Counted from the first letter of the stretch, positions 1 to 8,672 are shown. The stretch: DNA of 64,000 nt from Nitrospira sp. (GCA_023248215.1 JAHFEW010000006.1:29362-93361); one strand, 5' to 3'. The notes: generated from the sequence alone by a model not told the origin. Numbers and translations are program-made.

Positions 1-726
1 CAGGAGCGCACGCTGGCAGCCATCAACAAGGCGAAGCGAGGCGCGGACGAACCGCAGGAATTGCCGCCTGGGCGGTATACCGTCATCCTCGAACCGGCAG
101 CCGTCGCGGGCCTCCTGAGCTGGATGATCTGGATGCTCGATGCGAAATCATTCTACAAGGGGACGAGCCCCTTCAGCGGAAAGCTGGGCACGCGGATTCT
201 CGACCGACGACTGTCCTTGCTCAATCAGCCGGACCATGCGGATCTTCTTGGGAATGGATTTACGAGTGAGGGACTTCCTGTGATCGGGTCCGACTGGATC
301 GAGGCGGGTGTGCTGACGCAGCTGTTACATGATCGGTATACCGCGCAGGAACATCATGTCGATCCCCTGACGACGCTGGAGTCCCCCTGTTTGTCGGGAG
401 AACGCCCCCTGGGTACGCGGGTCGACGATCTCATCCGTACGACACAACGGGGTATCCTGGTGACGAATTTCTGGTACATCCGTCCCGTCAATCCGTCCGA
501 CCTGACGCTGACCGGGATGACCCGGGACGGAACCTTTTTGATCGAGAATGGCGAGATCGTGTCGGCCGTGCGGAACTTCCGGTTTCATGACAGCCCGCTA
601 CGCGCCTTCAACCATGTGGATGCCTACACGACGCCGGCGGAAGCAGTGACATCGGAAACCGGCAAGGCTTTGGTGCCGGCCATGCGGCTCCACGATTTCA
701 ACTTCTCGAGTGTCACCCGCTTCTAG
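1..726 (+). CDS. TldD/PmbA-family metallopeptidase, C-terminal part (5' end outside window)
   Basis: Reading frame 1 is open from the first base of the window and ends at TAG 724-726, so only about the last 241 residues are visible. The segment GTSPFSGKLGTRIL followed by GVLTQLLHDRYTA and a C-terminal beta-rich region with FLIENGEIV matches the C-terminal domain of the TldD/PmbA (peptidase U62) family. In that family two related subunits form a heterodimeric protease; TldD carries the zinc HExxxH motif and PmbA-type subunits lack it. The motif-bearing part is outside the window, so which subunit this is cannot be told. The first in-frame start-like codon, TTG at 61, lies inside the domain and is not the true start. 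Confidence 0.85.
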   Translation, partial: QERTLAAINKAKRGADEPQELPPGRYTVILEPAAVAGLLSWMIWMLDAKSFYKGTSPFSGKLGTRILDRRLSLLNQPDHADLLGNGFTSEGLPVIGSDWIEAGVLTQLLHDRYTAQEHHVDPLTTLESPCLSGERPLGTRVDDLIRTTQRGILVTNFWYIRPVNPSDLTLTGMTRDGTFLIENGEIVSAVRNFRFHDSPLRAFNHVDAYTTPAEAVTSETGKALVPAMRLHDFNFSSVTRF

Positions 727-877
727 CGCGCCCCGCTTGCGTCCACCGGCAGGGTCGAACCCTGGTTGCGTTGCCGGCCACCTGGGTGGCGAAAAAACCC
801 TGCTGGGACCATTGACTAGGACCATGGGAAAGAGTAATGAATAAAAGAGGTTCCACCGATAAGACCATGGTTCATGT

Positions 878-1579
878 ATGACGCGGAAACAGCAGCGTTT
901 AGCCGAAAAGCCGGTTAATCTCCTAACCCTCGCTCCCGACAAAGGTGAGAAGGGTGGGGTCAATCCATTTGCGCCTTCGCCGTTGCGCGCCACGATCAGC
1001 AAGGTCTTCGTCAAACTGGAGGATCTCACCGAGCGCTTTGAAGATTGGTGCCAGTACGGACCCTCTGAAGAGCGGGCAGTGCAACCGCTGGGGCAGCGGG
1101 TGTCGAAGTGGCTGGGAGCTCCAGTGGCCCGGCATGCCGAGGAGGCTTCCCAGGCCGAATGCGGGTTGGTGCCCGCTCGACGATGGGAAGGCTCGGTCGG
1201 GGAGGTGATTTTCCGGCTGCGGGACCGGGCAGGCTACGTGCAGCGCGTATTGACGGCCCAAGCCCGCGAACTCAAGGAATGGGTGATGCAACAGACCCAA
1301 TCCACCCAAGCCGAGGTCGATCAGCTCCGGGAACAGGTTTCTATCCAACAGGCGCAGGTCGAGGACCTCACGGCGCAACTTCAAGACCTGCGTGCCCTGG
1401 TGACCTCACAACAGCAGGTGTTGATGTATATGGGCAAGGACATGGATCTGGCTCAGCCTCCCGGGCTTGAGCTCTCCCTTGTTCCGCCTCGCTCGCTCCC
1501 CTATCGTGACAAGAAATCGTCGAGAGACCGGCGGGACGCCGCTGCTGAAGCAACCCAGACTCCCTACCTCAACGCGTAA
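878..1579 (+). CDS. Hypothetical coiled-coil protein
   Basis: 233 residues from ATG 878. No family is recognised. About residues 125-185 are rich in Gln, Glu and Leu with heptad spacing (QAEVDQLREQVSIQQAQVED), which predicts a coiled coil. There is no signal peptide or membrane segment, so it should be cytoplasmic. The C-terminal 35 residues are charged and low in complexity. The ribosome-binding site is weak (AAGAGG-like about 25 bases upstream), so the start is uncertain. A TTGACT hexamer lies at 812-817 but no good -10 follows at the right distance. The gene stands alone, with a palindromic repeat 16 bases after its stop codon. Frame-consistent codon use and the coiled coil support a real gene. 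Confidence 0.6.
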   Translation: MTRKQQRLAEKPVNLLTLAPDKGEKGGVNPFAPSPLRATISKVFVKLEDLTERFEDWCQYGPSEERAVQPLGQRVSKWLGAPVARHAEEASQAECGLVPARRWEGSVGEVIFRLRDRAGYVQRVLTAQARELKEWVMQQTQSTQAEVDQLREQVSIQQAQVEDLTAQLQDLRALVTSQQQVLMYMGKDMDLAQPPGLELSLVPPRSLPYRDKKSSRDRRDAAAEATQTPYLNA

Positions 1580-1595
1580 TCTCCGCAGATCCAGC

Positions 1596-1828
1596 AGGAT
1601 GCTGAAAAAGTCCGCCAGCTTTGTTCTCGCATCGGTCAGACCCTCAACGTACCCCCAGGGGAAAAGAGTCTGTCCCGGCAGGCGCGGGGCGGGCGGGTAA
1701 GAATGTGACGCCTCGGCCCGGGACACGGCCGGCTCACCGTCTCGCCGGCCTGCGCAGACTTGACGCTCTTTATTCATCGCGTCGCGCACCTCGCTGCGGC
1801 CGCGCTGGACGGCCATTTTGAGCATCCT
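1596..1828 (+). repeat. MITE-like palindromic element, copy A (233 bp)
   Basis: First of three copies in the window (others at 5196-5412 and 57520-57754). Its ends are imperfect inverted repeats: AGGATGCTGAAAAAGTCCGC at the left, and AGGATGCTCAAAATGGCCGT on the other strand at the right. Shared internal blocks include CTTTGTTCTCGC near the left end and a G-rich GGGCGGGTAAGAA block. The internal hairpin seen perfectly in the other copies is degraded here (GAGTCTG against CAGGCGC). There is no transposase. It starts 16 bases after the preceding stop codon. Confidence 0.85.
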
Positions 1829-2143
1829 GCATGTGGACTTCTCGTGAACGCATACCGTCGAGCAGAGGGTCTCCGGTCTCTAAAATAGGTTTTGAACAGT
1901 CCTTGCCGGTTCCCTGGCATCAGGTTTTTCTGGGCGCATCGAATACCGAAACCGCCAACGAACCCATCCGGTTGACTCGGGCCGTTCCCTCCACATCATC
2001 TCTTGTCTCGGCTCTCCGACTAGCATCTTCTCGACGGGACTGCTAATTTGTGCCGTTATGTGCGGCGGTTGAGTCGCCAGAGGGTGATGGCCTCGATGGT
2101 CTTCAATGTCCACAGTCGACAACAAAGGTCAGGAGCGTGGTCG
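1829..2143. other. Intergenic region, no gene recognised
   Basis: Between the repeat copy and the TPR gene at 2144. A 71-codon frame at 1831-2046 has no ribosome-binding site and no recognisable content. The segment probably carries the promoter of the TPR gene, but no convincing -35/-10 pair was found. Confidence 0.5.
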
Positions 2144-3778
2144 ATGGTGAGCGGGAGATACGCAAGAGCGGTAATTCACGGCTTGATGGTCGCAGGGTTG
2201 TCTCTGCCTGTTTCTATCGGAGTGGTTTGGGCGGAGGCGACGCTGTTCGACAATCTCGGCACGGTGCATCACGAGATCACGACGACGTCCGAACGTGCGC
2301 AGAAGTTTTTTGATCAGGGACTCAGGCTGGTCTACGCCTTCAATCATGAGGAAGCCATGACCGCATTCATCGAGGCGTCCCGCCTCGATCCTGATGCTCC
2401 CATGCCCTATTGGGGTGTGGCGTTGAGCTTGGGGCCGAACATTAATGCGGCCATGGATCCGAAAATGGAGCCACGTGCCGTTGAAGCCGTCAACAAGGCC
2501 ACGATGCGTCTGGCGCAGGCCACTCCCAGGGAGCGGTCCTACGTGGAGGCCCTCGCCACGCGTTATTCACTCAAAAAGTCTGTGACCAGGCGGGCGAAGG
2601 ACGAAGCCTATGCCAAAGCCATGCGTCGCCTCGCGCGAGAGTATTCCGATGATGTGGATGCGGCGACCTTGTCGGCGGAAGCACTGATGCTTCTCCGGCC
2701 CTGGGACTATTGGCGGGCGGATGGGCGACCCCAACCGGGAACGGACGAGCTCGTGGCGACGTTGGAAGCGGCGCTGCAGCGAAACCCGAATCACCCGGGA
2801 GCCTGCCACTACTACATTCACGCCGTAGAAGCGTCGCGTGAACCTCAGCGAGCGCTCGACTGTGCAAAACGATTGCCATCCCTCATGCCGGGCGCCGGAC
2901 ATCTCGTGCATATGCCGGCGCATATTTACATGCGTCTGGGTCTCTATCAGGAGGCGTCTGAGCGCAACGCCATGGCTGCGACGGTGGACCACGAGTATCT
3001 GGCCCGCCATCCGCTGGAGGGCAATTACGCGACGGGGTATTATGCGCACAACCTCCATTTTCTGAATGCTTCGTTGATGATGGAAGGGCGGAGCGCGGAA
3101 GCTCTGCAAGCCGGGCGGGATCTCCTGGCGAAGGTTTCGAGTGAAGAGGTGGCCAAGGAGCCGTCACTGGAATGGTATGCGCCGACCTTGTTGTTGACGC
3201 AGGCTCGGTTCGGTCACTGGAACGACCTGATCCGTCAACCTCCGCCTCCCAAAGGACTGCGGCTCACCACCGGCCTCTGGCACTACGTGCGCGGCTTGGC
3301 GTTCGCCGCGACGACACGGTTCGGGAGTGCCGAGGGTGAATTGTCGAATCTCAGAAAGGCCTTGAAGCCGTTTGCCAGGGCGAGGACGGCGGAAGCCAAA
3401 ACGAGTCGCGCCATCTTGAAGGTAGCTGAACGGGTGTTGGTCGGGGAACTGGCGGCAAGGCGCGGGCAGTACGACGCCGGCATTCAGGCCTTGCGCGAGG
3501 CCCTGCAGCTGGAGGCCGCATTGCCTTACAGCGAGCCACCCTTCTGGTTTCAGCCGGTTCGCCACAATCTGGGAGCGGTACTTTTGCTGGCGGGGCGTCC
3601 GGGTGAAGCCGAATCAGTCTACCGCGAAGATTTGCGCCTCAATCCCGAGAACGGGTGGGCGCTGCAAGGACTCGTCCAAAGCCTGCGAGCACAGAACAAG
3701 GACGCAGCACAGGAAGAAACCCGGTTTCGTGCCGCCTGGGTGCGGGCTGATGTCATGTTACTGGGGTCTCGATTTTAA
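2144..3778 (+). CDS. Exported tetratricopeptide-repeat protein
   Basis: 544 residues from ATG 2144. This start is chosen because AGGAG sits 8 bases upstream and the protein then opens with a standard signal peptide (basic SGRYAR, hydrophobic core, cleavage near VVWA-EA). The open frame extends further upstream without such a signal. The mature protein begins with TTTSERAQKFFDQGL and EEAMTAFIEASRLDPDAPMPYWG, a TPR-like helical pair, and more TPR units follow (for example GRPGEAESVYREDLRLNPENGWAL at the C-terminus). Proteins of this length and pattern are common uncharacterised periplasmic TPR proteins; they usually act as scaffolds. It is followed by a methyltransferase 58 bases downstream on the same strand. 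The specific role is unknown. Confidence 0.85.
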   Translation: MVSGRYARAVIHGLMVAGLSLPVSIGVVWAEATLFDNLGTVHHEITTTSERAQKFFDQGLRLVYAFNHEEAMTAFIEASRLDPDAPMPYWGVALSLGPNINAAMDPKMEPRAVEAVNKATMRLAQATPRERSYVEALATRYSLKKSVTRRAKDEAYAKAMRRLAREYSDDVDAATLSAEALMLLRPWDYWRADGRPQPGTDELVATLEAALQRNPNHPGACHYYIHAVEASREPQRALDCAKRLPSLMPGAGHLVHMPAHIYMRLGLYQEASERNAMAATVDHEYLARHPLEGNYATGYYAHNLHFLNASLMMEGRSAEALQAGRDLLAKVSSEEVAKEPSLEWYAPTLLLTQARFGHWNDLIRQPPPPKGLRLTTGLWHYVRGLAFAATTRFGSAEGELSNLRKALKPFARARTAEAKTSRAILKVAERVLVGELAARRGQYDAGIQALREALQLEAALPYSEPPFWFQPVRHNLGAVLLLAGRPGEAESVYREDLRLNPENGWALQGLVQSLRAQNKDAAQEETRFRAAWVRADVMLLGSRF

Positions 3779-3836
3779 GGGAGCCGCGGCTTCTCGGCTC
3801 CGGAGCTCGCTCATGGTGCCCAACAAAGGACGAGAG

Positions 3837-4652
3837 ATGCTGAAGACGGATTATGTGTTCCACGCAGTGGAAGAGCCGCGCGAACTCGAGCGGTTGCAGA
3901 TGCTTGAGCGGATTTTCGATCCCGGCACGCAACGCCGGATGCTGGCGACCGGCCTGACGACCGGGTGGCATTGTTTGGAAGTGGGGGCTGGGGCCGGGTC
4001 TATCGTTCGGTGGTTGGAACAGCGGGTCGGTCCCTCGGGGAAGGTGGTCGCGCTCGACAGCAACCCGCGCTTCTTGCGGAACAGCGGCAGCTCGACCATC
4101 GAAATTCTCCAGGGGGATATCTGTGACATGGAACTCCCGCCGGCAACGTTTGATCTGGTACATGCGCGGTATGTCATGATTCACATTGCGGAGTATCGGA
4201 CGGCGTTTGAGCGCATGCTGCGCTGCGTCAAACCAGGTGGTTGGGTGGTCATCGAAGAGCCTGATTTCGAAGGGGCGCGGGCGGTAACCGGCCCGGATGA
4301 AGCCCGGGCGGCTTTCGGACGTGTCACGGCCGCCATTGAACGAATGTTCACGTCCATTGGAATGGACTATGCTCTGGGAGCGAAGTTGCCCGCGCTGTTC
4401 CAACATCATCACCTGAGCCAACTGACGGTGGAACATGAGGGGCATCTGTCGGCCGGGGGCGGGTTGATTCCACAGCTGATGAGGCTGTCCGCCAAACAAC
4501 TTCGGATCAAGTATGTGGCGACGGGGATGGTCGCGGACACCGATATCGATCTGTACTGCCGGTTGGCCGATGATCCGGAGGCCTGGGCCATTTATTACGC
4601 GACCGTGGCGGTGAGTGGTTGGTGGCAGCCGCAGTGTGGCGGGCGAATGTAA
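3837..4652 (+). CDS. SAM-dependent methyltransferase (class I)
   Basis: 271 residues from ATG 3837, supported by AAAGGA 6 bases upstream. The longer open frame overlaps the preceding TPR gene. Motif I (CLEVGAGAGSIVRWL, about residues 46-60) binds S-adenosylmethionine; KVVALDSNP is the acidic motif II region, and FDLVHARYVMIHI followed by LRCVKPGGWVVIEEPDF are the post-motifs of the Methyltransf_11/25 type. The substrate is not predictable; related proteins methylate small molecules, often in antibiotic or quinone metabolism. The stop codon TAA at 4650-4652 lies 8 bases before the next start, so it is probably co-transcribed with the TIGR00725 gene. Confidence 0.85.
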   Translation: MLKTDYVFHAVEEPRELERLQMLERIFDPGTQRRMLATGLTTGWHCLEVGAGAGSIVRWLEQRVGPSGKVVALDSNPRFLRNSGSSTIEILQGDICDMELPPATFDLVHARYVMIHIAEYRTAFERMLRCVKPGGWVVIEEPDFEGARAVTGPDEARAAFGRVTAAIERMFTSIGMDYALGAKLPALFQHHHLSQLTVEHEGHLSAGGGLIPQLMRLSAKQLRIKYVATGMVADTDIDLYCRLADDPEAWAIYYATVAVSGWWQPQCGGRM

Positions 4653-4660
4653 GGATGGGC

Positions 4661-5194
4661 ATGCGATACGTTGTGGGCGTCATGGGTCCCGCCAAGGCCA
4701 GAAAAAAAGATATCGACAATGCCCGCGTGCTTGGTGAGTTGATCGCACGGCGGGAGTGGGTGGTGCTGACCGGCGGTCGCGATGTGGGGGTGATGGACGC
4801 GGCCTCTCAAGGCGCCAAGCGAGTCCCCGGTAGCTTGACGATCGGTGTGCTCCCGTCAGCTCGGGAACGCGTGTCCAAATATGTCGATTTGGCGATCATC
4901 ACCGAAATGGGCAATGCCCGAAACAACGTCAATGTCATGTCCAGTAATGTGGTAGTGGCGTGCGGTTTGACGGGGGCTGGAACCGTTTCGGAGGTGGCAC
5001 TCGCGCTGAAAGCGGGGAAACCGGTTATCTTGGTGGGGGCCACACCGGCTGAAGAAAAGTTTTTCAAGAAACTGGGGGGCCGGTTAATTGCCGCCGTAGA
5101 AAACCCGGAAGAGGCCATTACGCTCATGATGAAGCAATTCGAACAGCAGCAACCTGATTTGGTTCAGGGGGCACGGTCCTGGGGAGGTGTGTAG
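4661..5194 (+). CDS. TIGR00725-family (LOG/DprA-like Rossmann) protein
   Basis: 177 residues from ATG 4661; ATG 4655 is an alternative, but AAGG at 4651 is better spaced for 4661. It begins RYVVGVMGPAK and contains TGGRDVGVMDAASQGA, equivalent to the GGGxxGxM nucleotide-binding loop of the lysine-decarboxylase-like LOG family, and GTVSEVALALKAGKPVILVG, the conserved second half. TIGR00725 members are small cytoplasmic proteins of unknown substrate; relatives cleave nucleotide 5'-monophosphates. The PGGxGT signature of true LOG enzymes reads TGAGTVSE here, so activity should not be assumed. It likely shares a transcript with the methyltransferase and ends 2 bases before a palindromic repeat copy. 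Confidence 0.8.
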   Translation: MRYVVGVMGPAKARKKDIDNARVLGELIARREWVVLTGGRDVGVMDAASQGAKRVPGSLTIGVLPSARERVSKYVDLAIITEMGNARNNVNVMSSNVVVACGLTGAGTVSEVALALKAGKPVILVGATPAEEKFFKKLGGRLIAAVENPEEAITLMMKQFEQQQPDLVQGARSWGGV

Positions 5195-5195
5195 A

Positions 5196-5412
5196 AGGAT
5201 GTTGAAAAAGCCCGCCCGCTTTGTTCTCGCCTCGCTCCGAGGCTCAACGTACCGCACACGGGAAGAGAGCCTGTCTCGGCAGGCTCGGGGTGGGTGGGTA
5301 AGAAAGATGTGGCCTCGCCCCCAAGACACGGCCGGCTCACCGGCGTCCGCAAACGTGGCGCTCATTATTCTTCGCGCCGCGGACCTCGCTGGACGGCCTT
5401 TTTGAACATCCT
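5196..5412 (+). repeat. MITE-like palindromic element, copy B (217 bp)
   Basis: Ends AGGATGTTGAAAAAGC and, inverted, AGGATGTTCAAAAAGG. It contains a perfect 7-bp stem with a 6-base loop, GAGCCTG-TCTCGG-CAGGCTC at 5267-5286, followed by G-rich sequence. It begins 2 bases after the stop codon of the TIGR00725 gene, so the hairpin could act on the 3' end of that message. It is about 16 bp shorter than copies A and C, mainly because of small deletions in the right half. Confidence 0.85.
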
Positions 5413-5581
5413 GTGAACGCTTCTGATCCTCTCATTCCGGCGATCCTACACAAACATCCAATCGATTGCGACGCTCCTAGATAGAGAGTGACGGCTCGGG
5501 CTACCCCAACGGCAGAAGCAACGGCCTTTCCGGTAAGATGATCAGGCAGGAATCGACTCAGTTGCAGGGAGGGTTATTCCA

Positions 5582-6205
5582 ATGAACGTTCAGATACGAA
5601 TCATGCTCTGCAGGGTCCTCTGCCTGTCGATGGTCGTGGCAGGAATCCTCGTTCCGGTCGGTCAAGCCGCCGATAATCCTGGTCTCATCAAGGCGTTCTT
5701 TGCCGGCGGCTGTTTCTGGTGCATGGAAGAAGTGTTCGAGAAAGTCCCCGGTGTCACGGCGGTGACCAGCGGGTATATGGGCGGGCGGGTCGAGAATCCC
5801 AGCTACGAAGATGTCTCGCGTGGTGGAACGGGTCATGCTGAAGCGGTGGAAGTGCTGTACGATCCGGCCAAGGTCAGCTACGCCATGTTACTCGAGACAT
5901 TCTGGCACAATGTGGATCCGGTAACGCCCAATGCGCAGTTCTGCGACCATGGAAGCCAGTATCGCTCGGCGATTTTCTATCAGACCGATGAGCAGAAACG
6001 CCTGGCCGAAGATTCGAAGCGGACTCTCGATCAATCCAAGCGGTTTATTCAGCCGATTGTCACCGAACTCGTCATGGCGTCGGACTTCTATCCGGCCGAA
6101 GACTATCACCAGGATTTCTATAAGAAGAATCCGATCCGATACAAATTCTACAAGTACAACTGCGGGCGAGCCCAGCGGTTGGAAGAACTTTGGGGGCCCT
6201 CGTGA
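5582..6205 (+). CDS. msrA: Peptide-methionine (S)-S-oxide reductase MsrA, exported
   Basis: 207 residues from ATG 5582 with GGGAGGG upstream. MsrA reduces methionine-S-sulfoxide in damaged proteins back to methionine. The catalytic motif GGCFWC is present (Cys about residue 44), followed by EEVFEKVPGVTAVTSGYMGG and the substrate-binding DYHQDFY near the C-terminus. A Cys near residue 195 (KYNCGRAQ) could serve as the resolving cysteine. Residues 1-30 form a signal peptide (MNVQIR basic start, hydrophobic core, VGQAA cleavage), so this copy should repair cell-envelope proteins, unlike the usual cytosolic MsrA. The next gene overlaps its stop codon, suggesting one transcript. Confidence 0.95.
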   Translation: MNVQIRIMLCRVLCLSMVVAGILVPVGQAADNPGLIKAFFAGGCFWCMEEVFEKVPGVTAVTSGYMGGRVENPSYEDVSRGGTGHAEAVEVLYDPAKVSYAMLLETFWHNVDPVTPNAQFCDHGSQYRSAIFYQTDEQKRLAEDSKRTLDQSKRFIQPIVTELVMASDFYPAEDYHQDFYKKNPIRYKFYKYNCGRAQRLEELWGPS

Positions 6206-6651
6206 CGAGTGGTGCGCTCTCGCCGGAGATGTTGGTGGCCCTGCTCAGAGATTGTCGGACCATTGCGGTGGTGGGCTTGTCGTCGAATCCGGCCCGGCCG
6301 TCGTATCGGGTGGCAGCTTACATGCAGCAGCAGGGAAAGGTGATTATCCCTGTGAATCCACACGAGACGATGGTGTTGGAGGAACCGGCCTATCCATCGC
6401 TGTCGGCTGTGCCTGGCCCGATCGATCTGGTGAACATCTTTAGACGGTCCGAGGAGGCGGGGTCGGTCGTCGATGAGGCCATATACGTCAAGGCCAAAGC
6501 CCTGTGGCTGCAAGAGGGCGTCATCGACGAGTCGGCTGCTGCTCGTGCGCGACAGGCCGGGCTGCAGGTGGTGATGGATCGTTGTTGGCTCAAGGAGCAT
6601 GTGCGTTATTTAGGTACCGCGGGCATGAATCTTCGGCAGGTGGGGCGATGA
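6202..6651 (+). CDS. CoA-binding domain protein
   Basis: 149 residues from GTG 6202, whose GTGA overlaps the msrA stop codon; a TTG at 6190 is a less likely start. It carries the CoA-binding Rossmann signature: CRTIAVVGLSSNPARPSYRVAAYM, then KVIIPVNPHETMVLEEPAYPSL and VDLVNIFRRSEEAGSVVDEAI. This small stand-alone family is related to the N-terminal domain of succinyl-CoA synthetase alpha; its physiological role is largely undefined. Its C-terminus overlaps the next start by 4 bases, so 5582-7088 is likely a three-gene operon. Confidence 0.85.
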   Translation: MTSGALSPEMLVALLRDCRTIAVVGLSSNPARPSYRVAAYMQQQGKVIIPVNPHETMVLEEPAYPSLSAVPGPIDLVNIFRRSEEAGSVVDEAIYVKAKALWLQEGVIDESAAARARQAGLQVVMDRCWLKEHVRYLGTAGMNLRQVGR

Positions 6652-7088
6652 CGCCGGACAGCGCACTGGTCCGGCTCATTGTCGCCATTGCGGTGCTCAA
6701 CGGAGTGCACTCCATCGACCATGTCATCCGGGGGGATTTCCAGTGGCCGATCGACGGGCAATCCATCGGTTTTGTGCTCGTCGTAGCCGCCATCTATCTC
6801 GTGATCGGAATAGGATTATGGTTCTATCGCCGGGGACTCGTCGGTCCGCTGGTCTGGAGCGGTGTCGGACTGGCCGGATTGGTTTTTGGATGGCTGTCCC
6901 ACTTTAGTCCCTTCACCGACCAGCCGGTGCACGTTATTTATGGGGCCTACCATGCTCCGCTCGGGGGCGCGACGGCGGTCGCCTGTTTGATCGCGCTGAT
7001 GGCCCTTGTGTTCGCGACGACTCTCTATTCTACCTATCTCTGGTATCATCTTCGTACAGGCTCCACGCCGCGCCCTGTCACAGGCTAA
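6648..7088 (+). CDS. Hypothetical four-helix membrane protein
   Basis: 146 residues from ATG 6648, overlapping the stop of the CoA-binding gene (ATGA). Four hydrophobic stretches are visible: residues about 5-22, 41-60, 64-82 and 104-124. The N-terminal helix contains NGVHSIDHVIRGD, with two His and two Asp residues that could be a metal or haem site, although that is only an inference. No family is recognised. Its translational coupling to the MsrA/CoA-binding pair suggests co-expression. Confidence 0.65.
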   Translation: MTPDSALVRLIVAIAVLNGVHSIDHVIRGDFQWPIDGQSIGFVLVVAAIYLVIGIGLWFYRRGLVGPLVWSGVGLAGLVFGWLSHFSPFTDQPVHVIYGAYHAPLGGATAVACLIALMALVFATTLYSTYLWYHLRTGSTPRPVTG

Positions 7089-7245
7089 CCTTCTTCACCC
7101 TGGTGGCGCGCTTTCAGGGGTTACTCACAGGCCGATTGTTTTCATTTTCTTGTACATCCTCTGTCCCCGTGGAATAGTGACATGACGTGGCGCGGACACC
7201 GTCGCGCACCGGCATCAGTACGTCTCAGACACGGAGGTTCCAACC

Positions 7246-7467
7246 ATGCTGCCATCGCCCAAGCCTTGCCATCATTTGTTTCTCCTCATTCCGATGGGGA
7301 CTCTGGTGATGGGCTGCATACAGCCTGCCCTGCAGGGGCGTGCTCCTCAAGTAGATCCTGAACGTGGAAGCATTTCCGGGCCCACCGTGGGTGACCACAT
7401 ACAATCGTGGTTCGATCGGCAGGGACCTGTCGGGGCCATCACGAGCCTTAATGAGGATGTTAGGTAG
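7246..7467 (+). CDS. Small putative lipoprotein
   Basis: 73 residues from ATG 7246, with ACGGAGG 9 bases upstream, an excellent ribosome-binding site. The N-terminus PSPKPCHHLFLLIPMGTLVMGC ends in a lipobox-like VMGC (Cys about 24), so it is probably acylated and membrane-anchored. The remaining 50 residues are unlike any family known to me. It directly precedes the lytic transglycosylase gene. The strong Shine-Dalgarno sequence and lipobox argue that it is real despite its size. Confidence 0.6.
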   Translation: MLPSPKPCHHLFLLIPMGTLVMGCIQPALQGRAPQVDPERGSISGPTVGDHIQSWFDRQGPVGAITSLNEDVR

Positions 7468-7501
7468 CCCCGGCCCACAGCGGTCGAGCCGGCTCTCCAT
7501 C

Positions 7502-8119
7502 ATGCGACATTCGGAATGGAACCCTCGCTGGATCCACGTGGCTCGCGCACTCTGCCCCCTGGTGGTCGCGGGATGCTTGACGATTGTGATGTCCCCGGTG
7601 AGCCGGTTCGCACTCGACCCTCGCGTGATGGACTTGGATACTCCTCGCTCTCCCGAGCCGATCGCCTCCCTCATTGCCACCTATGCCAAGCAATATGCCC
7701 TTGATCCGGCCCTCTTACAGGCGGTGATTAAGGTTGAATCCAATTTCAATCCGCAGGCCCTGTCTTCGAAGGGAGCAAGCGGGTTGATGCAACTCATGCC
7801 GCTGACTGCAGCGGCGCTGCATGTCCTGGACCCCTTCGATCCGGACGATAACATTCGCGCCGGTGCGGCGCTGCTGCGCCGTCTTCTGGACCGATTCGGG
7901 GGAGATCTCTCGCTCGCTCTGGCCGCCTACCATGCCGGTGAAAGGCGAGTCAGTCAGGCAGTCGGCACGGCGTCACTCCCAGGAACCCAGCTCTATGTCG
8001 AACGCGTGCTGCGTCACTACGACCATTTCGCTGTCGATGCCTCTCTGTCGGCTGCATGGTCCGGCACGATCCATCGTCAGGGCCATCCTGTTTCGACCCC
8101 TCCTCACTTTTTAGAGTGA
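7502..8119 (+). CDS. Lytic murein transglycosylase, SLT domain (C-type)
   Basis: 205 residues if it starts at ATG 7502; ATG 7457, which overlaps the small lipoprotein gene, is an alternative. Neither has a clear ribosome-binding site. The SLT domain spans about residues 58-185: the catalytic Glu is in IKVESNFNPQALSSKGASGLMQLMP and the second half reads DNIRAGAALLRRLLDRFGGDLSLALAAYHAGE. Such enzymes cleave the beta-1,4 bond of peptidoglycan with formation of anhydro-muramic ends. The N-terminus has a hydrophobic segment with VAGC about residue 25, so it is either lipid-anchored or membrane-anchored on the periplasmic side. Confidence 0.85.
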   Translation: MRHSEWNPRWIHVARALCPLVVAGCLTIVMSPVSRFALDPRVMDLDTPRSPEPIASLIATYAKQYALDPALLQAVIKVESNFNPQALSSKGASGLMQLMPLTAAALHVLDPFDPDDNIRAGAALLRRLLDRFGGDLSLALAAYHAGERRVSQAVGTASLPGTQLYVERVLRHYDHFAVDASLSAAWSGTIHRQGHPVSTPPHFLE

Positions 8120-8345
8120 CTCCATCCTGGAAGAGGCATTCATCCCCCACAGGTTTTATTTGCCAGCTCCCCCTCGGCGATTGCATTTTTCTGTAGAACG
8201 GGGTACGGGAAGGGCAATCTCGCTGTGAGACGATTGAGCGGGAGAGGAAAGAGGAGCATAAAGGAAGCGTCTCGTTCGTGAAGGACAGGTGGACAGGGCG
8301 GACAGGTATCGTTTCGGCAGGTCACATCACTGGAGGGGGCACGCG

Positions 8346-8672
8346 ATGAAGCATGCGAGAGGTATCATTCCACGGCGAAGCATTCAGGTCTCGGTGTTGG
8401 CCTGCGTACTAATGGTATTCACGGCCCTGCCTCTGTCGGCGGAGGAACTGCAACCCGATGTGAATGCGGCAGACACGATCAAGCAGACGCTCGACCAACA
8501 AGTCGGAAAGAGGGCGAAGGTGAAACTGCGCTCAGGCCATGAACTCGACGGAAAAGTCCTCAAGGTCGGTTCCAATGGGGTGCATCTGGCCGAGCTGACG
8601 GGAATGGAGTACTTTGACGCCGTGATTCGATTGGAAGCGATCGATGCCGTGATCGTTCGAGTCCGCAAATAG
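8346..8672 (+). CDS. Exported small protein with Sm-like fold signature
   Basis: 108 residues from ATG 8346, with GGAGGGGG 6-8 bases upstream. The signal peptide ends near LPLSAEE. The rest contains VGKRAKVKLRSGHELDGKV, then KVGSNGVHLAEL and FDAVIRLEAIDAVIVRV. That is a strand pattern like an Sm/LSm or YrdC-adjacent SH3-like barrel, where a G-x-x-x-x-G turn is followed by a hydrophobic strand. LSm proteins bind RNA in the cytoplasm, so an exported one would have another function. The match is by pattern only. The gene is flanked by a 226-base non-coding stretch at 8120-8345 in which nothing was recognised. Confidence 0.65.
   Translation: MKHARGIIPRRSIQVSVLACVLMVFTALPLSAEELQPDVNAADTIKQTLDQQVGKRAKVKLRSGHELDGKVLKVGSNGVHLAELTGMEYFDAVIRLEAIDAVIVRVRK

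Noticed and set aside
812..845. Promoter before the coiled-coil gene (TTGACT at 812)
   Set aside because: The hexamer at -10 distance is TAATGA, too far from TATAAT to be claimed.
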